64,000 nucleotides of DNA from an uncultured Nitratifractor sp. (GTDB taxonomy: Bacteria; Campylobacterota; Campylobacteria; Campylobacterales; Sulfurovaceae): contig CAMZLH010000009.1 of assembly GCA_947311565.1 (NCBI GenBank), forward strand, positions 21,506-85,505, given 5' to 3'. This document shows, piece by piece, positions 9,934 to 19,242 of the stretch (within the stretch, counting starts at the first letter, position 1; every line of letters begins with the position of its first letter). The translations under genes and the position numbers were made by a program. The notes under the pieces were generated by a model, which ran no database searches, was not told the DNA's origin, and was given only the letters and a program-made list of their open reading frames with translations.

Positions 9934-11264
9934 GCCACCCAAAATTTGTAATTGTAGGGCACCCAAATAAAGGTAAGAGTTCTATTGTCTCTACATTAAC
10001 ACTTGATGACACCATTGCAATTAGTAATCGACCAGGAACAACAACAAAAGCAAGAAGCTTTAAACTAAAAAGGGGTGAAAAAACTCTATATGAGCTAATT
10101 GATACACCTGGATTTCAAAGACCTAAAAAGCTACTTAAAATACTTCAAAAAGATAATCCAACTGCGAGTGAGCGTCCAAAAAAAGTTTTAGAATTTTTAG
10201 ATAATTACTGTGGTGGAGATGAGTTTAATGATGAGTGTGAACTACTATACCCAATTATGAATGGTGGAGGCATTATATATGTCGTAGATGCTAGTAAACC
10301 ATATAGTGGTGAATTTGAGAATGAAATGGAGATACTTAGATATTGTGGTCGTGGGTCAATGGCAATACTAAACTATATAGGAGACAAAGACTACACTAAA
10401 GAGTGGGATCAAGTACTTGGGCAGTACTTTAGAGTAATTAAACCATTTAACCCAATGAAAGCAACTTTTAAAGATCATATAGAGTTACTTGAGGCACTAA
10501 AACATATAGACTCCAATTGGAGCAAAAATATGACTCATGCTGTAGAGCTTTTAAAGGAGTTTCACACTAAACAAAAAAGAGAAATTGCTAAGCTAATAAC
10601 CAATACAATAGCTGATATTTTAAGCTTTAAATTAGAGCGATCATCTCATATATTTAACATTACATCTACTCTTCAAAAAGAGTTTAAAGATACTATTACA
10701 AAAAAAGAGCTAACTCTTTTTGAAGATATTAAAGATATATTAAATTTTAAAAATAGTGCTTTCTCTTTATCTGAAGTAAAATTAGAATATGATCTATTCT
10801 CTAAAGAGTCTTATGAAATATTTGGGCTAGACAAAGAAAAGATTACACTACTATCTACCCTTACAAGTGCAACTGCTGGAGGAGTTATAGATTTAGCAGT
10901 TGGTGGTCATAGCTTCTTTTTAGGTACTATAATTGGTGCAGCAACAGGATACTTTGGTGCAAGCTATGGATATAATGAACTTAGCAAAGTTAAATTATTA
11001 TCTAATAAAATTGCACAAATTGGACCTATTGAAGATATAAATTTTGGAATAATTTTACTTAATAGAGCACTAAATTATGTAAACTCTCTACTAGAACACT
11101 CTCATGCAAATAGAGACTCAAATATAGAGATATCTATAGATAGTGAAATATCTATACAAGAACTAAAAAAAGTTGCCACACTAAACAAAAAATTTAGAGA
11201 AAAAAAGTTTAAACCAAACGATAAACTAGAGTATAGAGAGATAGTTTTAAAATATTTAAAGTAG
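9930..11264 (+). CDS. DUF3482-type GTPase
   Basis: A 444-residue Era/TrmE-like GTPase. The G1 motif is GHPNKGKSS (residues 9-17), G3 is DTPG near 58, and G4 is a divergent NYIGD near 148 in place of NKxD. The C-terminal half carries a Gly/Ala-rich hydrophobic stretch (about 300-345) that could insert into membrane, as in DUF3482/YfjP-like GTPases. It overlaps the DUF2868 gene by ATGA, so the pair is probably made in stoichiometric amounts. The altered G4 may relax base specificity. No specific function is assigned. Confidence 0.78.
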   Translation: MSHPKFVIVGHPNKGKSSIVSTLTLDDTIAISNRPGTTTKARSFKLKRGEKTLYELIDTPGFQRPKKLLKILQKDNPTASERPKKVLEFLDNYCGGDEFNDECELLYPIMNGGGIIYVVDASKPYSGEFENEMEILRYCGRGSMAILNYIGDKDYTKEWDQVLGQYFRVIKPFNPMKATFKDHIELLEALKHIDSNWSKNMTHAVELLKEFHTKQKREIAKLITNTIADILSFKLERSSHIFNITSTLQKEFKDTITKKELTLFEDIKDILNFKNSAFSLSEVKLEYDLFSKESYEIFGLDKEKITLLSTLTSATAGGVIDLAVGGHSFFLGTIIGAATGYFGASYGYNELSKVKLLSNKIAQIGPIEDINFGIILLNRALNYVNSLLEHSHANRDSNIEISIDSEISIQELKKVATLNKKFREKKFKPNDKLEYREIVLKYLK

Positions 11265-11332
11265 AAAAATTACTATATATACCAAATTACAATAAAACTA
11301 GATATAATTATAAAAAATTAAATAGGTAAAAT

Positions 11333-12655
11333 ATGCAAGAGACAATTAGAGACTTAATATCTAAAGCCCTTTTTATCCTATCAGATATATTGGTTATTAT
11401 CTTGTCTCTATATTTCGCTTATATAGCTCGTGATTTTACACCTTTAGAACCTAATAGCACAACTCTTAGTGTATATATACACTTCTATCCACTATATATA
11501 ATTATCTTAGCGATATTTGGATATGAAGGAGTATATACATATAGATACGACTTCTGGCATGAGACAAGAAAACTTCTAAAAGCACTTATTTTAGCAGCTC
11601 TTTTAGTCTTCTCATATCTTGCAATGACAAAATCTATAGAGTACTACTCTAGATTTGTAATAGGATTTGCATTTATTATTATGGTTTTTTTAATACCTAT
11701 TGCTAAATATTTTACAAAGATATCTCTTCATAGAGTTAAACTATGGGCAAAGAGTGCAAAAGTTTATGCAGATGATAATTTTTTAAATTATGAAATATAT
11801 GATAATCCATATCTTGGCTATATAAGACCAAAAGATGATAACTTTTCTACTATATTTATTAACTCTAAAACTTCAAATACACAAGATCTTAAAACCCTTA
11901 TTGAGTCAGAGATAAAAAAGAGGAAAGAGGTAATTTTTACACCTCTTTTGGACGATTATGACTTAACTCACTCTCAAATATATGAGCTCTCTAATACTAG
12001 AACAAATTTAGTTGTATATGAAAACCGACTAAAGAGCTGGCATAGACGAATTATACAAACACTATTTAACTATACTCTAGCACTTTTACTTCTGCCTATA
12101 CTTCTACCTATTATTTTTATAATTGGTTTAGCTATTAAATTAGAATCTAAAGGCTCAATATTTTTTGTACATCACCGTATTGGTAAAGGTGGTAAGATCA
12201 TACCTGTAATTAAATTTAGAAGTATGTATATAGATGCTAAAGAGCGCTTAGAGTATCTCTTAAATAGTGATAATAAAATACGAAAAGAGTGGGAGAGTAG
12301 CTTTAAGTTAAAAGATGATCCTAGAGTTACAAAGATAGGAGATATTTTAAGAAAAACTTCATTAGATGAGCTACCACAGATATTTAATGTAATTGCAGGA
12401 CATATGAACTTTGTAGGACCACGTCCTGTTATTCAAGAAGAGATTGATAACTACTACAAAGATGTTGCACAATACTACTATATGGTAAGACCTGGCATAA
12501 CAGGACTTTGGCAAGTTAGTGGAAGAAGTAATACAGATTATAAGTTTAGAACTTCTACCGATAAGTGGTATGTACTTAATTGGTCTATCTGGAAAGATAT
12601 TGTAATTTTAATTAAAACAGTAGGCGTTGTTTTAAAAAGAGATGGAGCTTACTAA
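11333..12655 (+). CDS. Polyprenyl-phosphate hexose-1-phosphate transferase (WbaP/WcaJ type)
   Basis: Puts the first sugar phosphate on undecaprenyl phosphate for surface glycan synthesis at the inner membrane. This 440-residue protein has about four N-terminal membrane segments (12-32, 48-66, 82-100, 108-128), a degenerate middle domain, a fifth hydrophobic helix near 240-262, and the C-terminal catalytic domain. That domain contains HHRIGKGGK, IKFRSM, DDPRVTKIGDILRKTSLDELPQ and the FVGPRPV motif. It overlaps the convergent flippase-like gene by 4 nt. The sugar cannot be predicted. Confidence 0.9.
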   Translation: MQETIRDLISKALFILSDILVIILSLYFAYIARDFTPLEPNSTTLSVYIHFYPLYIIILAIFGYEGVYTYRYDFWHETRKLLKALILAALLVFSYLAMTKSIEYYSRFVIGFAFIIMVFLIPIAKYFTKISLHRVKLWAKSAKVYADDNFLNYEIYDNPYLGYIRPKDDNFSTIFINSKTSNTQDLKTLIESEIKKRKEVIFTPLLDDYDLTHSQIYELSNTRTNLVVYENRLKSWHRRIIQTLFNYTLALLLLPILLPIIFIIGLAIKLESKGSIFFVHHRIGKGGKIIPVIKFRSMYIDAKERLEYLLNSDNKIRKEWESSFKLKDDPRVTKIGDILRKTSLDELPQIFNVIAGHMNFVGPRPVIQEEIDNYYKDVAQYYYMVRPGITGLWQVSGRSNTDYKFRTSTDKWYVLNWSIWKDIVILIKTVGVVLKRDGAY

Positions 12656-13497
12656 TCTTCTCCCATTGGTCTATTTAAAAATAGAATACCTATTAATGAA
12701 CTCAAAAGAGTAATTAAAAAAAATATAAAACTAAATGCAACTCCTAGACTAGCACCTACACCAATATAGCCTAAACCATAAAGAAATGTTAACTCTCTTA
12801 CACCAACACCACCTATAGTAATTGGTAAAACTGCTACTACAGATGAAATTAAAAATAGAACTAAAAACTCTACTAGATGAGAACTTTGAGGTAGAGCATA
12901 AATAATTGCAATAGCGCTCAATAGTTGAAATATTTGAACCAATAATCCCAAAATAGTTGTTCTATTAAAGTATTTAATAAATATATTGTATCTTTTACTA
13001 ACTAAATAAAATATTGGATATATTAATATAGCAACAATAATAGCTAAAATTGTTATCGGATATATTGCGTAGTCGCTTACCATAAAAAGAAGTGATGCTA
13101 AAAAAATTAGAGCTATTAGCCCACTAACTCTATCTAGTAAGAGTGCTTTAAAAATTGGAGTAACTTTTACATTAAACATTCTCTTAATAAGTAGAGCTTT
13201 ATAGCCATCTCCACCTATTCCACCAGGTAAAAAAAGGTTATAGAACATTCCAACATAGTAGAGTACTATATTATTGCGCTCCTCTATCTCTACATCTATC
13301 TCTTTAAAGTACCAATTTAATCTAACAGCACTAATAATTTTAGATATATTAAAGAGTATAAATGCTAAAAATAGAAGTAATAAATTAGATGATTTAAGCA
13401 GTAATAGTAGTCTATTATAATCAATCTGCTTAATTACAAAATATATAAGCGCAATAGATATTAGTAGCTTAAGTGCTACTTTTATCTTTTTTACCAT
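12652..13497 (-). CDS. Flippase-like UPF0104/LPG-synthase-TM family membrane protein
   Basis: A 281-residue protein with about eight membrane segments. It shows the family's GGIGGDGYKALLIKR loop (near residue 94) and the ITIGGVGVREL motif (near 228). The family includes the transmembrane part of MprF-type lysyl-phosphatidylglycerol synthases and stand-alone proteins encoded beside polyprenyl glycosyltransferases. Its start overlaps the end of the upstream GT2 gene by 29 nt, supporting a joint role in moving or using a lipid-linked sugar. Confidence 0.82.
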   Translation of the reverse strand: MVKKIKVALKLLISIALIYFVIKQIDYNRLLLLLKSSNLLLLFLAFILFNISKIISAVRLNWYFKEIDVEIEERNNIVLYYVGMFYNLFLPGGIGGDGYKALLIKRMFNVKVTPIFKALLLDRVSGLIALIFLASLLFMVSDYAIYPITILAIIVAILIYPIFYLVSKRYNIFIKYFNRTTILGLLVQIFQLLSAIAIIYALPQSSHLVEFLVLFLISSVVAVLPITIGGVGVRELTFLYGLGYIGVGASLGVAFSFIFFLITLLSSLIGILFLNRPMGED

Positions 13498-14419
13498 TAA
13501 AAACCTCTTTAACTACATATGCTTTCTTATCTTGAGACTCATAATATGTGCGCATTAAAAGCTCAGCTATAAAACCTGTTGTAATAAGTTGAATTCCCCC
13601 TAAAACAAGTAGTAATCCAAGCACTAAAAGTGGTCTAGAGCCAATAGACTCACCAAATAGTTTCAATACTAGAAGATAAAAATTTATTAAACCTCCAACA
13701 AAGAACATTCCAAACCCAATAGTACCAAATAGGTGCATCGGTTTATTAGCATATTTTTGAAAAAATATCATAAGCATCAAGTCACTAATTACTTTAAAAG
13801 TTCTACCAATTCCATACTTACTAACACCATGAACTCTTGCATGGTGTTTTACATCTACCTCATGCATTTTTGCACCATACATTGTTGCAAGTACGGGAAT
13901 AAAACGGTGTAACTCTCCATATAAGCCTAAATTTTTAGCTACATCTTTTTTAAATAACTTTAGTGTACAACCATAATCATTTAAATATACGCCTGTAGAT
14001 TTTCTAATTATCCAGTTTGCTATTTTACTTGGTATTTTTCGTAAAAACATACCATCTTGTCGTTTTAATCTTCTGCCAGCCACAACATCCCAACCCTCTT
14101 TTTCTAAAAGTTCTATCATCATTGGTATGTCACTTGGATCATTTTGTAAATCACCATCAATAGTAGCTACTAGCTCACCTTTTGCTTCATCTATACCAGC
14201 AGCCATAGCCGTAGTTTGACCAAAATTTCTATTAAATACAACTAACTTTACTCTACTATTTGCACCATCTTTTATATACTCTATAGTTTTATCACTAGAT
14301 CCATCATCTACAAATATAATCTCATAATCTATTCCATCAAGAGCTTTATACACTTGCTCATATAGTGGTTTTATATTATCCTCTTCATTCATTACAGGTA
14401 TAACTAAAGATAACTTCAC
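13469..14419 (-). CDS. Membrane-anchored GT2 glycosyltransferase (DPM/ArnC type)
   Basis: A 316-residue enzyme likely to transfer a sugar from a nucleotide to a polyprenyl phosphate. The N-terminal GT-A domain has VIPVMNEEDNI (residues 6-16), VDDGSSDKT (about 38-46), the metal-binding TIDGDLQNDP (near 86-95) and an acceptor-side HARVHGVSKYGIG. Two C-terminal membrane helices follow at about 230-255 and 265-290. It is coupled to the flippase-like gene downstream. The start is preceded by AAAGGTTTT. Confidence 0.9.
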   Translation of the reverse strand: MKLSLVIPVMNEEDNIKPLYEQVYKALDGIDYEIIFVDDGSSDKTIEYIKDGANSRVKLVVFNRNFGQTTAMAAGIDEAKGELVATIDGDLQNDPSDIPMMIELLEKEGWDVVAGRRLKRQDGMFLRKIPSKIANWIIRKSTGVYLNDYGCTLKLFKKDVAKNLGLYGELHRFIPVLATMYGAKMHEVDVKHHARVHGVSKYGIGRTFKVISDLMLMIFFQKYANKPMHLFGTIGFGMFFVGGLINFYLLVLKLFGESIGSRPLLVLGLLLVLGGIQLITTGFIAELLMRTYYESQDKKAYVVKEVFNGKKDKSST

Positions 14420-14592
14420 AAAAAACCTTTCTATTTTTATTGTATTTTACTTTAAATACTTTAAATATAGATTTATCCCAAATTAAGCATAAACATTACT
14501 ACATATTTTATAAAATCATGATTATTATCTTACTAAGTAAATAGATCAATATTTAATAAAAAATTTTAAGATAATTATTTAAATCAACTATT

Positions 14593-14625
14593 AAAAAGGA
14601 GATAACTCCTCTTTCGAAGAGTTAT
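14593..14625 (-). terminator. Intrinsic terminator of the tRNA operon
   Basis: On the minus strand, arms at 14619-14625 and 14602-14608 (ATAACTC/GAGTTAT) form a stem that is followed after CTCC by TTTTT. It lies about 60 nt beyond tRNA-Ser and fits a terminator for the four-tRNA transcript. Confidence 0.6.
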
Positions 14626-14682
14626 TAAAACTATATATTTCTTAACTAAATTCAAGGAGTAGAATCTATTTTATGGTTTTGG

Positions 14683-14770
14683 TGGCCGGGAGAGGGGGAT
14701 TCGAACCCCCGGAGGTGTTACCCTCACCGGTTTTCAAGACCGGCACATTCAACCGCTCTGACATCTCCCG
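14683..14770 (-). tRNA. tRNA-Ser (anticodon TGA)
   Basis: 88 nt including an encoded CCA. The acceptor stem is CGGGAGA/TCTCCCG, the loop CTTGAAA carries anticodon TGA, a long class-II variable arm is present, and the T arm has GGTTCGAATCC. It is the last gene in the four-tRNA array. Confidence 0.96.
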
Positions 14771-14785
14771 ACAATTAATAAGTAG

Positions 14786-14860
14786 TGGAGGCGGCACCCG
14801 GATTCGAACCGGGGATCAGAGCTTTGCAGGCTCCTGCCTTAGCCACTTGGCTATGCCGCC
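14786..14860 (-). tRNA. tRNA-Cys (anticodon GCA)
   Basis: 75 nt with encoded CCA, acceptor stem GGCGGCA/TGCCGCC, anticodon loop CTGCAAA, and T arm CGGTTCGAATCCG. It lies 15 nt upstream of tRNA-Ser in the same direction. Confidence 0.96.
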
Positions 14861-14917
14861 ACAACTTTAAAAATTAAAGAATACTACTAAATTAAAATAG
14901 TATTGTTTGATTTTTAG

Positions 14918-15004
14918 TGGTGCCCGAGGCCGGACTTGAACCGGCACGGCCAAACGGCCAAGGGATTTTAAGTCCCTCGTGTCTACCAATTCCACCACCC
15001 GGGC
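14918..15004 (-). tRNA. tRNA-Leu (anticodon TAA)
   Basis: 87 nt with encoded CCA, acceptor GCCCGGG/CTCGGGC, anticodon loop CTTAAAA and a class-II long variable arm. It reads the UUA codon that dominates this AT-rich genome. Confidence 0.95.
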
Positions 15005-15034
15005 ATATTATGCGCGGTGGCACCACATTACAAA

Positions 15035-15109
15035 TGGAGCGGGAGACGAGATTCGAACTCGCGGCCCTAACCTTGGCAAGGTTATGCTCTACCCCTGAGC
15101 TACTCCCGC
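15035..15109 (-). tRNA. tRNA-Gly (anticodon GCC)
   Basis: 75 nt with encoded CCA, acceptor GCGGGAG/CTCCCGC, anticodon loop TTGCCAA. It is the first gene of the Gly-Leu-Cys-Ser array. Confidence 0.96.
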
Positions 15110-15129
15110 ACTCTCATTGTTGGAGTGCC

Positions 15130-15135
15130 ATTATA
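15130..15135 (-). promoter_or_regulatory. -10 element of the tRNA operon
   Basis: TATAAT on the minus strand, about 21 bp upstream of the first tRNA base. A short GCACTC/GAGTGC inverted repeat lies in the leader between it and tRNA-Gly. Confidence 0.5.
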
Positions 15136-15239
15136 GTAAATTAACTTTAAAAAATCTTTAAACATCTAGTATATTAAGCACATTTTTAAAAAAATAGAAG
15201 AAATTTATTAAAATATTTCGACTGTTAGTTGATTTTTGC

Positions 15240-15245
15240 TATAAT
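15240..15245 (+). promoter_or_regulatory. Extended -10 promoter of ilvD
   Basis: TG-C-TATAAT at 15237-15245 is a perfect extended -10. Transcription from about 15252 would begin after the upstream in-frame ATG at 15229, which supports the ilvD start at 15274. Confidence 0.6.
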
Positions 15246-15273
15246 AGTAGCAATTTTTTTTAAAGGCATATAT

Positions 15274-16956
15274 ATGAGAAGTGATGAAGTAAAAAAGGGC
15301 TATTCAAGAGCACCACATAGAAGTTTATTAAGAGCAACAGGACTCAAAGATGAAGATTTTGACAAACCATTTATCGGTGTTGCAAACTCTTTTATCGAGA
15401 TAATTCCTGGACATTTCTACCTAAATAAAGTAGCAGAGATTATAAAAGATGAAATTCGTAAAAATGGTTGTGTACCATTTGAGTTTAATACAATTGGTGT
15501 AGATGACGGAATCGCAATGGGTCATGATGGAATGCTCTACTCTCTTCCTAGTCGTGAAATTATTGCAAACTCTATTGAAACAGTTATGAATGCACACAAA
15601 CTGGACGCAATGATAGCTATTCCAAATTGTGATAAGATTGTTCCGGGTATGATTATGGGTGCACTAAGAGTAAATGTACCAACTGTTTTTGTAAGTGGTG
15701 GTCCAATGGCAGCAGGACATATGGAAGATGGAACACCAATAGATTTGGCAACAGTTTTCGAAGGTGTTGGAGCCCTAGAAGCTGGTGAAATTAGCGAAGA
15801 TACACTAACAGAAATGGAGTGTAATGCATGTCCAAGTGGTGGTAGCTGCTCTGGAATGTTTACTGCAAACTCTATGAATACGCTAATGGAAGCAATGGGA
15901 ATTGCCCTACCAGGTAATGGTACAATTTTAGCTCTTACTAAAGAGAGAGAAGTTCTATTTAGAGCAGCTGCAAAAAGAGTTTGCGAACTAGCTTTAATGA
16001 AGCAAGAAGATCAAGAGAAGTTTAAATTTAAAAACATACTAAACCAAAATGCTGTAAATAACGCTTTTGTTATCGATATGGCAATGGGTGGAAGCTCCAA
16101 CACAGTTTTACATATGCTAGCAATTGCAAATGAAGCAGAGGTAGATTTTAATATTGCTGATATTAATAAAATTAGTAAAAGTGTAAGCCACATTGCAAAG
16201 ATAAGTCCTAGCTTAACAACTGTTCATATGGAAGATATAAACACTGCAGGTGGTGTTAGTGCTGTAATTAAAGAGATTAGCAAAAGAGGCGATGTAATTG
16301 CAGATAACCTTACAATTACAGGAGAGAGCCTACTAACAAGAGTTGTAAACTCTGAGATAAAAGATGACCAAATTATACATACAATAGACAATCCATACTC
16401 AAAAGTTGGAGGTCTAGCAATTTTGTTTGGTAACTTAGCAACCGAGGGTGCAGTTATTAAAACAGCAGGTATTACAGGTGAGAGAAGCTTTAAAGGAAAA
16501 GCCGTATGCTTTGACTCACAAGATGACGCAATTACAGGTATTACAGGTGGCAAAGTTAAAGCTGGCGATGTTGTAGTATTAAGATATGAGGGTCCAAAAG
16601 GTGGTCCTGGTATGCAAGAGATGCTAGCACCTACAAGCCTAATTATGGGAATGGGCTTAGGCGATAGTGTAGCACTAATCACAGATGGTAGATTCTCTGG
16701 AGCAACAAGAGGCTTAAGCATTGGTCATGTAAGCCCAGAAGCAGGAGAAGGTGGAGCAATTGGATTAGTTAAAGATGGTGATGAGATATTTATAGATGTA
16801 GATGAGTATAAAATAGAACTTCTTGTAAGCGATGAAGAGCTAGAGAAAAGAAGAGCACTATTTAAACCAAAAGTAAAAGAGCTTAGTAGTCGTTGGCTAA
16901 GACAATACAGAGCACTTGTAACAAACGCAAGTAAAGGTGCTATTTTAGAGGCTTAA
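15274..16956 (+). CDS. ilvD: Dihydroxy-acid dehydratase
   Basis: Dehydrates dihydroxy-isovalerate and dihydroxy-methylvalerate in valine, leucine and isoleucine synthesis. The 560-residue length is typical. Iron-sulfur cluster and active-site motifs are [10 protein letters not shown] (about residue 119) and [17 protein letters not shown] (about 188-204), with the C-terminal [19 protein letters not shown] 15274 is preferred to the ATG 45 nt upstream because AAAGG sits 7 nt before it, homology begins at [12 protein letters not shown], and the promoter lies in the extra segment. It is a single gene, divergent from the tRNA array. Confidence 0.96.
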   Translation: MRSDEVKKGYSRAPHRSLLRATGLKDEDFDKPFIGVANSFIEIIPGHFYLNKVAEIIKDEIRKNGCVPFEFNTIGVDDGIAMGHDGMLYSLPSREIIANSIETVMNAHKLDAMIAIPNCDKIVPGMIMGALRVNVPTVFVSGGPMAAGHMEDGTPIDLATVFEGVGALEAGEISEDTLTEMECNACPSGGSCSGMFTANSMNTLMEAMGIALPGNGTILALTKEREVLFRAAAKRVCELALMKQEDQEKFKFKNILNQNAVNNAFVIDMAMGGSSNTVLHMLAIANEAEVDFNIADINKISKSVSHIAKISPSLTTVHMEDINTAGGVSAVIKEISKRGDVIADNLTITGESLLTRVVNSEIKDDQIIHTIDNPYSKVGGLAILFGNLATEGAVIKTAGITGERSFKGKAVCFDSQDDAITGITGGKVKAGDVVVLRYEGPKGGPGMQEMLAPTSLIMGMGLGDSVALITDGRFSGATRGLSIGHVSPEAGEGGAIGLVKDGDEIFIDVDEYKIELLVSDEELEKRRALFKPKVKELSSRWLRQYRALVTNASKGAILEA

Positions 16957-16986
16957 TTAAAAGCACTAAAATAGTATAAAACAAGC

Positions 16987-17015
16987 AACCAACAGCCAAA
17001 TGGTAGTAGTTGGTT
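16987..17015 (+). terminator. Hairpin downstream of ilvD
   Basis: A perfect 7-bp stem AACCAAC/GTTGGTT with a 15-nt loop lies 30 nt after the ilvD stop. No T tract follows, so termination is uncertain. Confidence 0.3.
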
Positions 17016-17139
17016 CGTAAGTAGATATCTTCTATAACTCTATATTTTAAACACTCTCTTATACTCATACTCTCTGATCTATTTTTTAGAATTTACTAAG
17101 ATATCTCCTTCAAAATTGATCTATCTATTTAATGATATA

Positions 17140-17715
17140 TTAATACTCTTTAATTTTTCTCAAATAGACCGTGCACTCACACCCAAGCTCCCAGTATTTG
17201 TTGTTGTTATACTCAAACTCTTTTATAATATCAAGATTTAGTTTTCTTGTATGTGCTTCAAAGCTTCTTGGATTTATTTTGTTTACAAAAGTTATCATAT
17301 AATCAAATCTTTTTGCCATGTGAGTCATTGCAAAGTTAAAGATATTTGGCAAAACATCTGTACTACGCACTCGTTTATCTATTGCAATTGGTCCATATTG
17401 ATAACTATTTTCCACAGTTATTTCTTTGTCAAAATAGTCAATATTAGGCAAATCTTCTATCATAAAGGCAAACATTGCCCACTTACTCCAAAATTGCCAA
17501 GATGCACTCATAACATAAGCAACCACTTCGCCATCATCTATTGCAATAAAAAGCCCTTTTTCTTCTTCTATCAAGCTTGTTAGCTCCTCTTTACTAAATG
17601 GTGTTGTTACAAACCCATCTTTTTTATCTTCATCTTTAATAGTATCTATTTGATACTTTGCGTGTAGTTTTAATACCCCATCTATATCATTTAAATCTGC
17701 TATTTTGTATTGCAT
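17140..17715 (-). CDS. GNAT-family N-acetyltransferase
   Basis: A 191-residue cytosolic protein with GNAT layout: an N-terminal helix/strand start (YKIADLNDIDGVLKLH), a central strand pair GLFIAIDDGEVVAYVM (about 54-69), and the acetyl-CoA-side stretch YGPIAIDKRVRSTDVLPNIF (about 107-126). The usual Q/RxxGxG/A pyrophosphate loop is replaced by RVRSTDV, so coenzyme binding is atypical. It begins directly after the stop of the TSUP exporter gene and shares its operon. Acceptor unknown. Confidence 0.7.
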   Translation of the reverse strand: MQYKIADLNDIDGVLKLHAKYQIDTIKDEDKKDGFVTTPFSKEELTSLIEEEKGLFIAIDDGEVVAYVMSASWQFWSKWAMFAFMIEDLPNIDYFDKEITVENSYQYGPIAIDKRVRSTDVLPNIFNFAMTHMAKRFDYMITFVNKINPRSFEAHTRKLNLDIIKEFEYNNNKYWELGCECTVYLRKIKEY

Positions 17716-18510
17716 TTATACTCCTTGAATAAAATATTTATAAATTAAACTTAAAAATAGTAAAAATATCATACCGTATAATACTGGTTTGATAAACTTA
17801 TCTCCATTTTTAATTGTCATATGACTACCTATATAATTTCCTAGCATACTAGCAACTATCATTGGTATTCCTATTAAAAATAGCATTTTACCTGCTATTA
17901 CAAATGGAATAAAAGCTCCAATATTAGATGCAAAATTAAATAATTTAGATGTTGCAGATGCATTTACTAATGACATTTTCATTATTGTATAAAGTGCTAA
18001 AATTAATAAACTTCCTGTTCCTGGCCCAAAAAAACCATCATAAAAACCTATAATAAAAAATATAAAAGGGTATAAGAAATATTTTTTAAATTTAGTATCT
18101 TCGCTTTTTATACTATTTTTATTTTTAGGAATTATTGATATTAATAAGCCTATAGGCATTAAGAATACTATCATTTTACCAACCACACTTGGATCAAGAA
18201 ATAAAATAACCTTTGCACCTACAAATGCACCAAAAAGGGCTAAAGGCACGCCATACAATGCATATCTCCACAATATTTGTTTGCTTTTCATGAAATTAGA
18301 TATTGCAGGTATTGTACCAATTGTACTTACTAATTTCTCCTGACCTAGTGCAATTTGAGGAGGTAAGCCTGCTAAAATAAACGATGGAACTAATACCAAA
18401 CCTGCGCCACCAGCCACACTATCAATAAACCCAGCAATAAAAGATGCTAAAATTAATAAAATAACACCAATAACAAAATAGTCTGCTAAAATTGAACCTT
18501 CTAAATACAT
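17716..18510 (-). CDS. TSUP-family (TauE/SafE) anion exporter
   Basis: A 264-residue inner-membrane protein with about eight segments and the family's two half-repeats. The first contains IAGFIDSVAGGAGLVLVPS (about 23-41), and the second FYDGFFGPGTGSLLILAL (about 155-172). TSUP proteins export sulfite, sulfonates or sulfoacetate, which fits a sulfur-cycling organism, but the substrate is not visible. It is followed without a gap by the GNAT gene. Confidence 0.88.
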   Translation of the reverse strand: MYLEGSILADYFVIGVILLILASFIAGFIDSVAGGAGLVLVPSFILAGLPPQIALGQEKLVSTIGTIPAISNFMKSKQILWRYALYGVPLALFGAFVGAKVILFLDPSVVGKMIVFLMPIGLLISIIPKNKNSIKSEDTKFKKYFLYPFIFFIIGFYDGFFGPGTGSLLILALYTIMKMSLVNASATSKLFNFASNIGAFIPFVIAGKMLFLIGIPMIVASMLGNYIGSHMTIKNGDKFIKPVLYGMIFLLFLSLIYKYFIQGV

Positions 18511-18552
18511 TTTTTACCTCTCTTGTATAATAAAATATGACCTACCCAAAAG

Positions 18553-19131
18553 CTAATCACAATCCCTTGCCCTTCTCATCTTCTCAACTGTCTCAAGATC
18601 TATCTTTTCACATCTTTTTTGTAGGTTTTCTATAATCATATCAAACCTATCTTGGCTTAGTTTCTGTCCAACTTTTACTTTGTGAGTGTGGTTTAATATC
18701 TTAATTTTTAAAACCTCTACTGCATCTAGTGAGCCTTTATAATCGCTTAAATCAAAGCTTTTGTAGCCACCCTCTTTTTGTAGCTTTTGCATTAATGCTG
18801 TGAACATCTCTATTTTTTCATCTTTACTATCTACAAACTCCGCCTTACCTTCTATATAGATAGACTCAAAAAAATGTGTAGCAGGACAAGCCAAGCCACT
18901 CTTTGAGCTAAAGTAAGATGCAATTAAAGAGTAATCTTTAACCACACTAAAAAAGCAGTTGCTATTTTGTTTTAAAATATCTATCTTTTTGCCCTTTTTG
19001 CCACAATGAAAATAGATAAACCCATCTAAATAGACAAAATTCAAAGCTACAGAATATGGCATAACTCCATCAACTAACGATAATGTGCCATACTCAACAC
19101 TATTTAATAACTCCATTTTCTCTTGTGTCAT
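18553..19131 (-). CDS. Pyridoxamine-phosphate-oxidase-like flavoprotein (NimA-type)
   Basis: A 192-residue split-barrel FMN-binding protein. It shows GTLSLVDGVMPYSVALNFVYLDGFIYFHC (parts of residues 15-43), then the KIDILKQNSNCFFSV strand and the AEFVDSKDEK turn of the family. It may reduce nitro groups or bind FMN or haem; the substrate is unknown. It is divergent from a MocR-type regulator 111 bp away, a common arrangement in which the regulator controls the flavoprotein. Confidence 0.75.
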   Translation of the reverse strand: MTQEKMELLNSVEYGTLSLVDGVMPYSVALNFVYLDGFIYFHCGKKGKKIDILKQNSNCFFSVVKDYSLIASYFSSKSGLACPATHFFESIYIEGKAEFVDSKDEKIEMFTALMQKLQKEGGYKSFDLSDYKGSLDAVEVLKIKILNHTHKVKVGQKLSQDRFDMIIENLQKRCEKIDLETVEKMRRARDCD

Positions 19132-19242
19132 TTAAACCCTTTAATCTGATAATAAAATAGATATTCAATAATTTTGTGCTATTATATCAATAATCTATAC
19201 CCTTGTAAAGATACAAATTTTAAAAATAAAAAAGGACAGTTT

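Noticed and set aside
14673-15144. Two plus-strand ORFs of 65 and 75 codons, the second rich in Pro/Leu
   Set aside because: They run antisense over the four tRNA genes and their sequence is dictated by tRNA stems; such ORFs are a common false annotation.
16224-16721. 165-codon minus-strand ORF inside ilvD
   Set aside because: It lies wholly within a well-conserved enzyme gene and has Pro/Ser/Leu-biased shadow composition.
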